Shown here piece after piece: positions 1 through 11,791 of a stretch of DNA of 64,000 bases. Each line of letters opens with the position of its first letter. Positions within the stretch are counted from its first letter, which is position 1. The stretch covers positions 17,785,374-17,849,373 of the forward strand of contig CM070580.1 in assembly GCA_036346355.1 (NCBI GenBank). Reading direction: 5' to 3'. The translations under genes and the position numbers were made by a program. The DNA comes from Rhipidocladum racemiflorum. Taxonomy: Eukaryota; Streptophyta; Magnoliopsida; Poales; Poaceae. A model generated the notes under the pieces. The model was not told the origin of the DNA. It made no database searches and worked only from the letters and a program-made list of their open reading frames with translations.

Positions 1-235
1 CGACTAGAGAGAACGGAGAAGATGAGCTTACCAAAAATAATAATCTAAAATGGATAGAAACTAAGAAACTAACAACAAAACAACCTGCATGGCTGCATTC
101 GACCAGTCACATATGCTCTGCTTTTATCGATTACTATATACGTACATTTGGCCATTAAATAGCAACCCAAAAAAAGATGGTTGGTCAGATTGTTATCTCT
201 CAGTTGCTTAGCCACTCTAAAAGCAAAACAAATGG

Positions 236-322
<87 letters not shown>

Positions 323-1300
323 AATTTGTATACATATCCAATAAAAGCACTGAAATGCGAGCTGCGTCATGGCCATTAATTAAACAACTTTAGGAAACCA
401 ATACCATCTAGATAGATGGTGATTGCTAGCTTTTGGGTGTTTGGTTGAAATGAACAAAGAAAAGGCAATACAATAACGACGAGACGTGCACTTACCCTGA
501 TCTCTCTTTTTTGTAACAACAACGAGACGAACTTTAGACTGACGCCAATTATAACCAGCTTTAGAGACTTCTTGCCGTAAAGAAATCTTTCAAATGTGGG
601 TCACTTACTAATCCATATTCACTCAAACTTTCAATCAGCACTCCAAAAGAAAAGGCTGCACAGACGTACTAAGGACGGGATCGATGAATGTAAGCATGGT
701 TTTGCATTCTGAGCTGCATGTGCATGCTGTGTTTGGAGTTTGGACAGGTATGCTGAGTACAAGTGTGGAACCAAGTACTTCCCGCTACATACAGTTCCAA
801 GTACAAGGACGATGAGCTTAACCTCCAAACAACTCAAGTGTAAGAATCGGTTAATCCACGGGATGAATGAAGACTGTAGTAACTGTGCAAGCATCCATTA
901 GAGCCCGTACGTACGTGCGTACGTTCTCCGTACAAAGAGACCACTATCGGACAAATGGTTAACAGAACTTGCACCTGCTCTGCGTGTTACTGCAGTCACT
1001 CTATTTTATTTACCTTTCCAAAAGGGAGGGAAGAGATATACATAACTTAAGCGAACCGGTCACTAGCATTCACCTACTTAAAACGTCAGTACATTTCAGT
1101 ACAACTGTATATCACGGCCTGCAGCTTGCGATCTGTCACCATCGGTCGATGGATCGATCGCTAGCTACAGCCAAGCAAGAACGCCGGATATACACACTCT
1201 GAAAAGCTGAATATTGCAAGCAGAAACGACGGAAGGGGAAGCAAAACATACGCATGTGTGAGTACGTACCTTTGGCCTGAAACGGCTCAACGCACGGCCG
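1..1300. other. Intergenic DNA, no gene recognised
   Basis: Apart from the (TA)n run at 238-319 there is no open frame that looks coding. Short ORFs here have no recognisable domain and are broken by AT-rich stretches. Around 905-930 there are repeated GTAC/GTACGT words of the kind common in grass promoters. Nothing else can be supported. Confidence 0.5.
238..319. repeat. (TA)n microsatellite
   Basis: About 82 bases of uninterrupted TA dinucleotides. ORFs of repeated Tyr-Ile read through it on both strands are artefacts of the repeat. Confidence 0.95.
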
Positions 1301-1890
1301 GCGAGTGTACTACCGGCTGGCCAGCAGCTTGCTAGTACCACTTGCTATTGCACTCTTGATGCTGAGCACTCGAGCTGTTGCTCTGCCCTGCTCGGCTCGT
1401 GGCCGTGGCCTCCTCTATAAATAGGCGCGTGCGCGGCAGCACGCTACGCAGGAAGCGGGCGTGTCGTGCGTACTTGCGGTCCGGTCGCGCGACGCCTTGG
1501 CTTTGGACTCCACGCCGGAGTCGCAATAGCGCGGAGAAGACGTTGTTTAGTCGCTCACCGCGTGGCCTCCACATGTCTGCGCCGTACTCCCGTATCCGGC
1601 GCTCCGGCCAGAACACCGCGCACCGGCCTGCCGTCCGAGTTGTCAGCGCCTCACTGGCCGTCGCGGCAGGAGCAGCCCAATCGGAGCGCGACGATGCGTG
1701 GGTGGGGGCCGTGGGGCGTAGCGTGGGTGGGTGCATTGCATATTATTCCGTATACAAATGGAGGATATAAGCCACTAGGAGGCCAGCAATGGAAGGCCTG
1801 GCCCACTCATCTAAGCCCGCGTCGCTTTCGTACTCTTCCCGACCCGGTTTGCGCTTTCGACCGAGTAAAACAAGTCGCGTAATATATTAT
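1300..1890 (+). other. GC-rich island with TATA box, possible gene start or fragment
   Basis: An abrupt GC-rich block between AT-rich flanks. It contains a consensus plant TATA box and overlapping ORFs on both strands (for example 1466-1882 plus and 1332-1736 minus). None has a recognisable domain. The composition fits a grass first exon or 5' leader, but there is no clear downstream exon, and AT-rich intergenic DNA follows. It may be a truncated or captured gene end. Confidence 0.25.
1415..1423 (+). promoter_or_regulatory. Candidate TATA box
   Basis: The sequence CTATAAATA lies at the edge of the GC-rich island, about 50 bases upstream of the ATG at 1466. It is a good match to the plant TATA consensus, but no confirmed gene follows. 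Confidence 0.35.
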
Positions 1891-1923
1891 TCATAGATAG
1901 AATTAAAAATGGCCTGTATAATA

Positions 1924-2069
1924 AATTATCTATAGTCTTTCATACAGCTAATAGATTGTTTATACAATATTTCACACTATATAAAACCGTCTATAAAATT
2001 ATCTATAGTCTTTCATACAACTAATAGATTGTTTATACAATATTTCACACTATATAAAACCGTCTATAA
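1924..2069. repeat. Tandem duplication, 73-bp unit x2
   Basis: Two adjacent copies (1924-1996 and 1997-2069) are nearly identical. One clear difference is CATACAGCTA versus CATACAACTA. The low divergence suggests a recent local duplication. Confidence 0.85.
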
Positions 2070-3423
2070 AATCATCCGTCAAATAATAGATAGCATCTTT
2101 ATTTCTTCTCTTTTCCTCATCTCAACATCACCTAAACTTTTATGTGGCATAGCCGCATAGGCTTACAAATTGTACATGCTCTTAGTGGGGAGTAGCACTA
2201 CTGCACCGAGAGACAGAGAGAGAGGCCGTGCGGAATATCTACGGGAAAGCTAGGTTAACGGACGGGAGAAGCGGTGGCTCAGTGGGCGAGTGTGGTACAC
2301 GCGCCCAGTGGCATCTTTATTAATGAAGTGTGAAGACCATGGTCACCAAGCCGGAGCTAAGAAACACTCTGGAAGAATGAATCGCCCACTTTGTAAATTG
2401 ATCTGGTGATTACTTTTGGTCTGAATGCATGGAAGGCTTTCACATTTGGAGCTAGGAGTCAGAGTGAACCCGTGGGCCGTGGGCGAGTGGCTGCTTGCGT
2501 GTGTATTGTTACGCTCACCTCAGGGCGGATGTGCTGTTAGGGATGGAAAGTTCGCCTTACCTCTTAAGAATTTCTGGCTCCGTTCCTGTTGAAACCATGA
2601 ATGATAATGTAGTTCTGGACTAGGGTTAAATCTTGTGACTGCCTTGCTCACCACTAATTGAGTGTGTTCAGGTTATATATTGCAATATTGGTAACACCTC
2701 CGCGCCTCAAGATCAGTGTTTTTTGTTTAACTAGCTCTTTCCTTTTTAAAAAAAAACATGATTAGCTCCTTCCTCTTAAAAAAACGTATAGTTTGTCCCA
2801 ATCATGTTCATATGTATGGACTACCCAACCATGCAAGCAACAACTCCTTACATCTGCAAAATTCAACGAGCGCAGAAAAACGTACGTGATGGGATGTGTC
2901 ATCTAGCGCATAAATGAACAGGGGGTGCGAAGCAAACTAGAAAAAGGAGAGGAGGGAACCTTTGGAGAAGAAAAGGCAATTTCATTGTCGTGTTATCCGT
3001 GTTAACTCTTTTTAAATCCCTATCAAGAAAGTAACCTCTTTTATACAAGGAGGATTTGTCCTAGCTAACTGCAATTTGCAACAAGAAACCAGCCAGAAGC
3101 ACCCATGACTTAATAGTTAGCTATGCCGGTTTGGAGAAAATCCGGGATCTAGTCTGAAGGCAACAGAATTACAGAAAATCGCTCCGTGAGAGGATTGAGA
3201 GGAAATTTTCCTCGGTGGTTATTGCTGCTTGCCTCTTGTGTTACCTCCTGAAATATGATCTTAACTAGTTACATGCCCGTGCGTTGCTACGAAAAACAAA
3301 ATTAATAACGAAAAATAAAGATTAAAAAATAAAAAAAAAATATTTCACAAGATCAAACATCTATCTTTAACGCTTCTTTTAAGTAAAGTCAAGCTAATTA
3401 AAGCAACGCTTCGTTTCTTGCGT
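2070..3423. other. Intergenic DNA, no gene recognised
   Basis: There is no convincing coding frame. Near 3265-3295 is the word ACATGCCCGTGCGTTGCTAC, which I recall as a widespread grass repeat motif. It probably marks an old transposon remnant with undefined ends. Confidence 0.4.
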
Positions 3424-3470
3424 AGGGCAATTAAGCAGGGCAATTAAGTAGAGCAATTAAGCAGCAATTA
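3424..3470. repeat. Short tandem repeat of 13-bp GGGCAATTAAGCA-type units
   Basis: Three to four imperfect copies of a GGGCAATTAAGYA unit lie head to tail. No function is apparent. Confidence 0.7.
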
Positions 3471-3616
3471 ATGACGTGGGAAGAACTCACCACTGCCACC
3501 AACTGCTGCTTTAGAATAGTAGAGATGATAAGGTCAGTGGGAATTACAAATATACTATCGTTTTCCATGAACCATCTCATTGCATCAATTCTCCCCTCTT
3601 CTCACACACCATACTA

Positions 3617-3873
3617 CTTCCTCCAGTCACAAATAGTTATCGTTTTGAACATACGTGCAGTCATATTTTTGAACCTGTAACTGTCAATATCTTTTTACAT
3701 ATTTAAATTAGATACATGAAAATCATGTGTGTAGATTTGTTTTGAAAATTACTTTCATAATATTATAATTTTATTTGGTTTTATAAATATATTATATAGA
3801 AATTAGTGATCAAAGTTGTGTTTAAGAGACCGTATCGATGTCCAAAACAACAATTATTTGTGACCGTAGGGAG
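3617..3873. mobile_element. Stowaway-like MITE
   Basis: The left end CTTCCTCCAGTCACAAATA and the right end (reverse complement CTCCCTACGGTCACAAATA) form inverted repeats of the Stowaway type, related to CTCCCTCCGT. TA dinucleotides flank both ends (3615-3616 and 3874-3875) as the target duplication. Length is 257 bp, with an AT-rich core and no coding capacity. Short ORFs overlapping it are chance frames. Confidence 0.8.
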
Positions 3874-3875
3874 TA

Positions 3876-4564
3876 GTTATGTTGGCTCCCATTTTTATTG
3901 CAACCCTTTTGGCTCATCACGCACCACTCAGCTCAAAAAAGTTGACCTGATTATCACAGATCGGTCTTGCCATATATATACTCATGTAATATGAAATCAT
4001 CTCAAATTTGGAGAACGTAGGAATTGAATTGATGTTATTAATAGGAGTATGGATTGAAATATAGGGGAAATGGGGAATTATCGCACAAAACTAAAGGTAA
4101 GAGGCTCTGTATTTTTTTTAAAAGTATCTCAATTTTTGCACAATTAAAGCATATTTGGAGCATAATAATTTCACATGAAACAGATTAATTTCCTCGATAA
4201 TCTAGGAAATAATCCCGTGTTTTAATAGGTGCCTTGCCTTAAGTCTCGACTCTTGGCACCCGAGAGGACACGATACCAAAGCTCGAAAATCTATATATAA
4301 ACATGCATATATTATACATAGTTAGGGGGACTCGAACCATAACATTTATTAACATGGTACAGAATCCCCATAGGTTGGACTAATTAACCAACAGTTGTTT
4401 TACTATCGATTATTTGATTGAAAATCTACATATATTTTTTTTATGTTTTGAGATTTTTTATTGGGAGTGTATAGGCATCTCTTGTCTTAATAAACATTCA
4501 AATTTTAGATTATAGGATCAAATAACCCAATCATTAGATCAAACCACACCACCCCCATCTCCAT
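3876..4564. other. AT-rich intergenic DNA
   Basis: No coding frame, RNA gene or defined repeat is visible. It contains short stretches of poly-T and TA. Confidence 0.4.
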
Positions 4565-4572
4565 GTAGTACT

Positions 4573-5077
4573 TAGGGATGGCAAAATTACCCGTGGGTTC
4601 GGGTATCCGTGGGTACCCGACCCGATGGGTTCGGGTATGGGTTTGATTTCAGACCCGCGGGTTTCAAATTTCGGGTTCGGGTTTGGGTTCGGGTTCGGGT
4701 TCGGTTCTGCACCCGTGGGTACCCATGGGTACCCGAATTAATTAATATAAATTAAAAATAATGGAAAGTTAATTCAAGATTTTCAAGCATCGTTTGAGAT
4801 GTAAGATGCGGTAACTTTCATGATTATATACACCATATATTTTTCCTTTAAACATAGAAATTACAAATGAATTGATTGACAATTGATGGTTGAAAATTTA
4901 ATTGCAAGGTGATTAGGTGAATTTAATTTCGGGTTTGGGTACCCGTTCGGGTTCGGGTATGGGCGTGGGTATGTACCCGTGAGAGATTTCGGGTTCGGGT
5001 TCGGGTATGAATTTCGGGTTTCGGGTTCGGGTATGCGGGAGGTCTACCCGCCCGAACCCGCCCGATTGCCATCCCTA
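4573..5077. mobile_element. hAT-type MITE with 8-bp target duplication
   Basis: The ends TAGGGATGGCAA and TTGCCATCCCTA are a perfect 12-bp terminal inverted repeat. The flanks 4565-4572 and 5078-5085 are both GTAGTACT, a perfect 8-bp target duplication, as expected for the hAT superfamily. Subterminal regions on both sides are rich in CGGGTTCGGGT and GGGTACCCG words, a pattern often seen as transposase-binding repeats in hAT MITEs. The 505-bp element has no ORF. Its ends match those of the larger element at 36706-40311. Confidence 0.92.
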
Positions 5078-5285
5078 GTAGTACTTACCTGCTAACAGCC
5101 CAACCCATGAAAAATGGATCTAAATCTGAAACCCATTAACGTCTTGTCATGTTTTTAAATGGGCCAAAAAAACAGAGATATCATCACATGTAGCTCAGAC
5201 ATTTGTTTCATATGTAGCTCAAACTACACCCCAACCTAAGCTCCAAGATATATCAGTTGGCTATAGGCTGTGGGGACAACATGCC

Positions 5286-5457
5286 ATGAAAAAAAGAAAA
5301 TGTGAGGAATGGAGATCGAACTTCCAAAGAAAAGAAGAAGAAATGGAGGAAGAAGAAGAAATGGGAGATCGAACTTTCAAAGGAAAAAGAAGAAGAAGAA
5401 ACTGGAGACCGATCTATGAACACAAGAAGAAGAAGAAGAAGAAGAAGAAGAAGAATC
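5286..5457 (+). repeat. Purine-rich tract with (GAA)n microsatellite
   Basis: A long A/G-rich stretch on the plus strand ends in about 11 GAA triplets (about 5423-5454). The Lys/Glu-rich and Ser-rich ORFs across it are composition artefacts. Confidence 0.8.
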
Positions 5458-5459
5458 AT

Positions 5460-7059
5460 GGAGAATCAGCAGGATTTTAGGGGTACATACCGTTTTCTGG
5501 TTTATTCCCTCCCAAAATCGTGGAGGATTAGCACAAAAAGAAAGAAAGGGGTGCATCATGTTATCTCTCCCAATTTAATCGACATGTTCATGCTTAGTTT
5601 ACTTCCATGATTCTCCTCCACATTGCTTCTTCCAGTTTGCACTGTATATTCGTGCTTTCTTCAACAAAAGAAGTGGTGAATATGTACTAATTTATCCACA
5701 ATTTTCCATGAACTGACTCTCTCAAAAGTTTGATTGTCTGAATTTGGTCCAACCGCTTCTAATGTTGAATTTTCCAACCAAGACAGAATTGAAATCAGAT
5801 GTTGCATTGCACAAAATATGAGTATTTGAGTAGCCTTTGTGTTATCTTTTACTATTATATTAGAAATCTTTGAGAGGACAATCACCGATTGATAAGTAAA
5901 CACATAGAGAAAAGGCAGACATTTTGGCCAAACTGTCACACATATATAACTCATGTAGAAAATAGATGTTTCTCACCAAAAAGAAAGGAAAAAATTTGAC
6001 AACATTATAATTTGTTCATGTTTCTATGCATGTTTGTCAAGCAAAGCAGTTGGGGCAACATCGGACATATTGTATGATGAGGTAACAATGATAAATCAAT
6101 CTTCTTAAAGTAAGGTAATACAAATTCATATTTGGAAAACTGTGGTACCCCCCCCCCAGGCACCAATAGCGCATGTATTATGGTTAATCTCATTAAAAAT
6201 TTGCATAACCACAAATAGAGAACACAGGAAATGTAACTAATGACAAATCAAAATGTTGGTCCCATGGACATCAACATGGCGATCAGTTGCGGAAAATCAA
6301 TCAATCAATGGTGTATACGGCACATAGCTTATTGTTCCCGTCATATTTAAAATATTGTTGTTCGTCAACACAACTAATCTTAGAAAATTACACTGATGTG
6401 AGAAACATGGTTCTATCCCATGCACATCAACAATGACAAGTGGGGTTTGCATTTACAACAACTTTCAGGTAGCAAAAAAAAACTTTGCCCCACCAATAAA
6501 ACAAAACTTTCTATGCTCAATTATATAGAGATGATTATATTATGCATATGAAAAAAATGCTCAAATAACCTTTATATTGATCTATGCACAGATAATACTG
6601 GTGGGATCCTTTGATGATGACATGCAATATATCATGGGCGTGACAGAAAATTCTGATGGTTCCAAGGTAAGAAACTATAGGTTCCGGACACAGTAAAAAG
6701 AAAATTGAGGGCATATTAATATCATTCATAGTAATAAAAACTAACAAAAATATTGAAATAATTTTCCATTTCAGCAAGAATCAGTTGCTTATAGTGGTGC
6801 TGGAGACATGACGAACAACAACGTAGTAAGCCTATTGCATTCAATGGATTATGTTCGAAATAGGTGTGCCTATGTGCAACAAAACCCCATGAGAATGATG
6901 CAAGACCCGTTGTTGGATACATAACAAGCAAGAACAGACCTGGAGGACATACAAATAGTCATGAGGTGGTAAATTGCAATCATCAACTTAGTTTACAACA
7001 CAACTAAAACTAAACTAAAAACATACATCTTGTTGTTTGCTGTTGCATATTCAAAAAGA
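5460..7059. other. Intergenic DNA, no gene recognised
   Basis: An AT-rich stretch with scattered short ORFs on both strands, none with a known domain. A run of about nine C occurs near 6150. It could be a decayed transposon body upstream of the weak FAR1-like remnant, but this cannot be shown. Confidence 0.35.
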
Positions 7060-7771
7060 GGTTTCAAAAGATTCAAATGGTTGGGCCTTATCACCAACAT
7101 ACATGACTGGAGGATATAATAACACAATGGAAACTGAGGGAGCAAGCGATGAAGATGTCACACAGCCTGAGGGCAAAATATCCGGTGCAACCACTGTTTT
7201 CGTGCAACCACCGTGCAACCCTACTAAAAAAAAGTTCCAAAAAATTCTGAAAAAAATCATGGACGTACATCTCAACTTACCCCATCTACGTATAAAATTT
7301 CATGATCAAAATACGTCCTATGCTAGAAGTTACAAAAAAGACAAATTTTCGCTTGGAATCTTGCTACAGTAGCCAGCACAAAATTTGTTTTTTTTTTGTA
7401 ACTTCTAGCATAGGACGTATTTGATCATGAAATTTTATATGTAGATGGAGTAAGTTGAGATGTACATCCATGATTTTTTTCAGAATTTTTTGAAACTTTT
7501 TTTAGTAGGGTTGCACGGTGGTTGCACGAAAACGATGGTTGCACTGGATATTTTGCCAATGTGCACCTTGCAAAAAATGAAAGAGGGGATCTATTGGAGG
7601 AAGATATAGAGAATTTTTTGGAAACTGAACTGATATATGCCATGAAATAGTCAGGGGGTAACTTTGAGATTAACAATAGATTCAAACAAGAAGAGGGAAT
7701 GGCATATGAGACAGCATATGGTGTATATAGATTCTACACCTTCTATTCATTCCTTGCTAGATTCTAAGTAG
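7060..7771 (+). pseudogene. Possible FAR1/FRS-like N-terminal fragment (weak)
   Basis: On the plus strand, short open stretches either side of the foldback element at 7172-7557 read as an acidic leader followed, near 7700-7765, by GMAYETAYGVYRFYTFYSF. That loosely resembles the G-M-x-F-x-S-x-x-x-A-Y-x-F-Y-x-x-Y opening of the FAR1 DNA-binding domain, shared by FRS factors and MULE transposases. Further downstream only Arg/Lys-rich words remain, broken by stops. If the reading is right, this is a decayed FAR1-type or MULE-derived gene split by a MITE. A chance resemblance is quite possible. Confidence 0.25.
7172..7557. mobile_element. Foldback (hairpin) MITE, about 386 bp
   Basis: The left half, beginning GGCAAAATATCC, is mirrored by the right half, ending GGATATTTTGCC. 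The inverted repeat continues through the CACCGTGCAACCCTACT region and the AAATTTCATGATCAAA region almost to the centre. Only about 40 bases near 7345-7390 are unpaired. Such near-complete self-complementarity is typical of Mutator-type foldback MITEs. I could not find a clear target duplication, so the superfamily is open. Confidence 0.8.
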
Positions 7772-8710
7772 CAAAGACAAAAAAAATTACCATACACAAA
7801 ACAAGAAAAATACATGATAGGTCAAAAAGCACACAATAAAGTGCAACAGGTGTAGATAGCAAAAAAGATCTGATAACAAAACCAAATGATGACATGGACG
7901 AAAGGACTCTCACAAACAAGAGAAGGAGGAACAACATAGTGAATACCAAGTGCCCAACAGAAATGGTCTAGAAGGTCAAGAGAGTTTTGTTGAATGTGCA
8001 AAGTTAGTCTAGATAATTTAATTGGTTTAAGACCGTCCATACTAGTACTTGTGGTTGTATGGGTGTCTCGACTTGAAAACAACACAATAGTTTGGTCCTT
8101 AATCCGATCCACATGAGAGATCTCCCCTATCTACGTGCAAGTAACATGCACTTTCAGCTATTGCCAATACTCGCCAGCGTCAAAACCATAGTTTTATATT
8201 CCTTTTACCAAAATTACCATTATCACATTATCTGTCATGTCGAACAATCATTTCCATCATGAATAGTAGAACCAGGCATTCGTGTTTCTAGTTCTAAAGC
8301 ATAGTAAGCAGATACATGTATAAATGAGTATACCCATTTTGGTATCATTGTGTCTATCCATAATTTAGGGTTATCAATGTTTGCGTGTCAATATTGATTA
8401 AGAAAATCTTATCAATGAAGGTTATATCTACCAGTATTCATAAAATAGAGATGTTTATTAAACATAGCACATGCATGAAAAATTTGACAACATTTTTTAA
8501 ATGTTGTGATCAATATGATCACAGGGGGTTGCTTGCCTTGCTAATTGTTGTTTGTAACGAGGTCGAGATCATAGCTGGAGTCATCGATGATGGAGTCTGG
8601 AACGTCAAAGTCTACATGTCGTTCATCGAGAAATAAAGCAAATAGCAAATAATGACTTTTCAATAAGGGCAAAAAGAAAGCAGATAGCATCGGTGGTTGG
8701 TCATGGGCGG
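7772..8710. other. Intergenic DNA left of Tat element 1
   Basis: No recognisable gene. The plus-strand ORF 8385-8636 (83 codons) has no known domain. The last five bases, GGCGG at 8706-8710, are the target duplication of the retrotransposon that follows. The interrupted sequence resumes at 19193. Confidence 0.4.
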
Positions 8711-9271
8711 TGTCGGTGTTTCGGGCACCGGCTAGTAAATTTGTATAGGTCGACGGGGGTGCACGCTCCCTCTCCTCGAACGGCTTACTCGGGCGAGCAC
8801 AAGATGTATACTGGTTCGCGTAACGTCCTACTCGATTCGTGTGTGTTGGATCGTATTGATTCTCCTTTCTTTCTTGTTCGTTCTCTTACACGCTGTTCTC
8901 CCGCCTTTATATAGGCGAGGTGGGAGGTTACACTGTTGGTTTTGGAAAAAGAGGAAAAGATCTGCTTTCTGGTCGTCCGGAAGTGGCGGTCGATGGGATC
9001 GTCGCCGCCTCTTGCCCTGCCGCTGGTCGCCGTAGTTGCCGCGCCGCCGTAGTAAATGCGGGTCGGGAACTTGTGCCGCCGTCATCGTCATTATGGCCGG
9101 CATTTAATGCGCCCGATACGCAATAAATGCTGCCGTTTCTCCGGGATATTGGAGACCAGGTCGTGGTTTCGGGCCTTACCCGGCGGTCGTGTCTTTGGGC
9201 CTCGATCGGCCTGGGTCGGCCCATGCGTCTTTTTGGGCCGCCGAAGGTACCCATGTTATGGGTACTCGTCA
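8711..9271 (-). repeat. 3' LTR of Tat copy 1
   Basis: 561 bp. On the minus strand it begins TGACGAGTACCC and ends CACCGACA, giving canonical TG...CA. It aligns along its length with 18621-19192, with scattered one- and two-base gaps. A TATATAAAG promoter box of the minus strand lies in the middle (plus strand CTTTATATAGGCG near 8905). Confidence 0.93.
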
Positions 9272-9370
9272 GTAGCCCCCGAGCCCCTGGGCAGGTCGAA
9301 GAGATGCCCGGGGGTTTTGTTTCCGAGCTGCGGTACGTCCGGCTTGAACAGATTTTTCGACCGGGTGCCC

Positions 9371-9912
9371 CGAGCCCCCGAGCTGGTCGGAGAGCAGGTC
9401 GGGGGGTTGCGCCTTGCCCGGCTGCTGCTTCGCCGTACCGGGACACCCGACTGTGCTTGGTCGGGGAAGGTCTTCGGCGCAAGGAAGACCGGTGTAGCCC
9501 CGAGCCCCGAAATGGTCGGAGAGCAGGTCGGGGTTGCGCTTTGTCTTGCCGCCGCCAGACCGACACCCGACCGTGCTTGGTCGGGAAGGTCTTCGGGTAA
9601 GGCGCTGACCCGTGGGTGTAGCCCCGAGCCCCGAGCTGGTTGGAGAGCAGGTGCCTGGTTGCGCTTTGTCTACTGCCGCTTCACAGACGGACACCCGACC
9701 AGCTTGGTCGGGAAGGTCTTCGGCCGGGCATGAGCGCACCGGCTGGTGTAGTTTCAGAGCCCCGAAATGGTCGGAGAGCAGGTCGGGGTTATGCGCTTTG
9801 CTTGGCCGCCACAGACGACACCCGACTGTGCTTGGTCGGGGAAGGTCTTCGGCCGGGTGCGCGCGAGCGCACCCGGTGGGTGTAGCCCCCGAGCCCCCGA
9901 GCCGGTCGGGGT
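9371..9912 (-). repeat. Tandem repeat array near the 3' LTR, about 125-bp units, copy 1
   Basis: About four to five imperfect units begin near 9371, 9499, 9619 and 9749, with a partial one at 9889. Each has GAGCCCC...GGTCGGAGAGCAGGTCGG, then ACACCCGAC..GCTTGGTCGGG, then AAGGTCTTCGG. The last full unit contains the perfect hairpin GGGTGCGC-GCGA-GCGCACCC near 9856-9875. Long plus- and minus-strand ORFs here are by-products of GC-rich repeat periodicity, not genes. Confidence 0.85.
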
Positions 9913-11721
9913 TGCTCTGGCGGGCACGCGATGCTTTCGCTTTGCACGTTTGCGCTCGACCCGAGGCGGGGCTAGTTGCGGTTTGTTTCACGCTGGAGCT
10001 GGGCGAGTTTGTTGTCGGGTGGAGGGATTTATCATCTGTCCCATGTTTTACGCCCCGTCCGCAGGTGTGGGACCTGGAGGGGGTGAGAGACGCGCGCTTG
10101 CCTTCGCCGGCTCGAGCGCCGCTCTCGTGGAGCTTCAAGCGAGTGATCCGGGTGGAACCTGGCGGCCCCCCTCGCGAGGGGGGTTACCTAGCGGATGATC
10201 CCGGCGCGGGTATCCGACCCCACTTGGGGGCGATCCATGAAGAACCTTTCCTTACTCGATCCCGTATCGGACCTTGGATCGCTCACGATCCAGGGTGCAA
10301 TGGCCGCCGCCGTCGGCAGGCTCAGCGGAGAGCGTGAGGTATGGTCCCGGACGTGAGTTTTAAGGCGATTGGGTCGTCCGCCGACCCAACTGGGGGCCCG
10401 CTGGGGGCTCGCCTTGTCCTCACCTCTTGCTCGTTTTTCGCCATGGTGGAGCCGGATTTTTCGCGGCTGGTTTCTCGCACCCCCCAGTGCTGGGCCGGGC
10501 CTTGGGCGTGGTCCGGCGAGTCTCTCGGGCGGCCCTGGGGCTTTGGTGTTGTTGATTGTGTCCATGGTCCGGTCAGGGAGCGGAGATTGAGAGGGCGCTG
10601 GGAGCGCTGTTCGAGGTGGCGCCTGTTCTTCCTGCGGTTTTTTGACAGTATTTAACATTTTGCGGGGGTTTGGTACCTGGCGCACTTACCGTGTTGTGGA
10701 ATCAGGCCGAGCTGATGTTTTTGCCAGCGGTCGGCCGAGAGATCCGTGATCGGGTGCTGGGGTCAATGGACTCTTAACCAGGCCCGAGCTTGTTGGGGAG
10801 TACCCTGGCCCACGTGCCTGATCACGTGGAGGCTTCGGGGGCGGCCGTTTCTGGCCGCTTGGCACTGGTTTGTTCGCTCTCTTATTATGACGGCATCGAC
10901 CTTGAAACTGTTAGTAGCGAGGTTGCTGCGAACTGGTCCGAGGAGGAAGTCGACACCTTGGAGCTTCGTGTCGAACCGCATGCCAGGGCGATTGCCGACC
11001 AGGTTTCCCCGACCGACGTCCTCTATAGACGAGCGAAAGAGAGAGAGAGAGTAAACAGTTTTCTTTGCTCTTTCTAGGTTTGTAGGGAGCTGACATGTGT
11101 TTTGTTTCGTGCTTGTTTTCCGCGCCCTTAGTTTGTGATGGGCACTAATACCGTCCATTGCCCTGGGGACCACGGGGGTCGGGCGTAGGTTGGTGTGCGC
11201 ATTACAGGGTTAAGGAGTCGGGGAAACAAGAGGACGCTCAAGAACATGTCGGTTGGTTAGTGCGACCGTGGGAGGGGTGTTCCCGACCAATTGTGGGTTG
11301 CTCCGCTTGGACACTTCCTTCTTTCGTTAAGTACTATTTCGCAACTGTAGCCGCTTGGCGAGGCCGTAGTACTTCCGGGTCGAAGGTTTGGTCGTTTCGG
11401 GAGGACCCGGCGATTGGTCGTGTCACCGACCCACGGGACTCTTGTAGCCCCCGAGTGGGGCGAGGCGGTTTAATTGTTACCGCCGCGCGCCACTTGAAGG
11501 AGTAACAACGAGTGTAGAAAAAAGAAGATATTCACTTATCTTTCCTCACGGCTGGCGAGGTTCTCGAGGCGTTTTTGTTCAACGCGGAGTATTGGCGGCG
11601 CTTCGGTTCCCGCACCGTCATCTTTGATGCTTCGGCTTCCATGCCATCATCTTCGAGAAGGCGCGGTCGCAGTAAGTGCTGGCGGCGGTACTCAGCCGCT
11701 GTTTGCCTGACACGGATCGCC
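9913..11721 (-). other. Non-coding region of Tat copy 1 between 3' repeats and antisense ORF
   Basis: GC-rich DNA that aligns with 25446-27380 of copy 2. It has many short ORFs on both strands, none shared intact between the two copies, so none is supported as coding. On the plus strand it lies upstream of the TATA box that precedes the antisense ORF. Confidence 0.6.
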
Positions 11722-11729
11722 TATAAATA
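11722..11729 (+). promoter_or_regulatory. TATA box upstream of antisense ORF, Tat copy 1
   Basis: TATAAATA within the context CGCCTATAAATAGGCGG, on the strand opposite to gag-pol. The same context is conserved at 27381-27388 in copy 2, and in both copies it sits about 60-70 bases upstream of the antisense ATG. Confidence 0.55.
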
Positions 11730-11791
11730 GGCGGACGGTGGGCGCTGGGACTTCATCCAAATGACGTTGAGACCTCTTCCGACTCGCTTTC

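Noticed and set aside
238..319. Tyr-Ile repeat proteins on both strands
   Set aside because: They are translations of a TA microsatellite; the same happens at 47099-47155 and 47531-47586.
5253..5610. Lys/Glu-rich or Ser-rich proteins around the GAA tract
   Set aside because: They result from a purine-rich microsatellite and have no other protein-like features.
9269..10138. 289-codon minus-strand ORF and several long plus-strand ORFs in the repeat region of Tat copy 1
   Set aside because: They lie in GC-rich tandem repeats whose unit length lets several frames stay open; no domain is present and copy 2 does not keep them.
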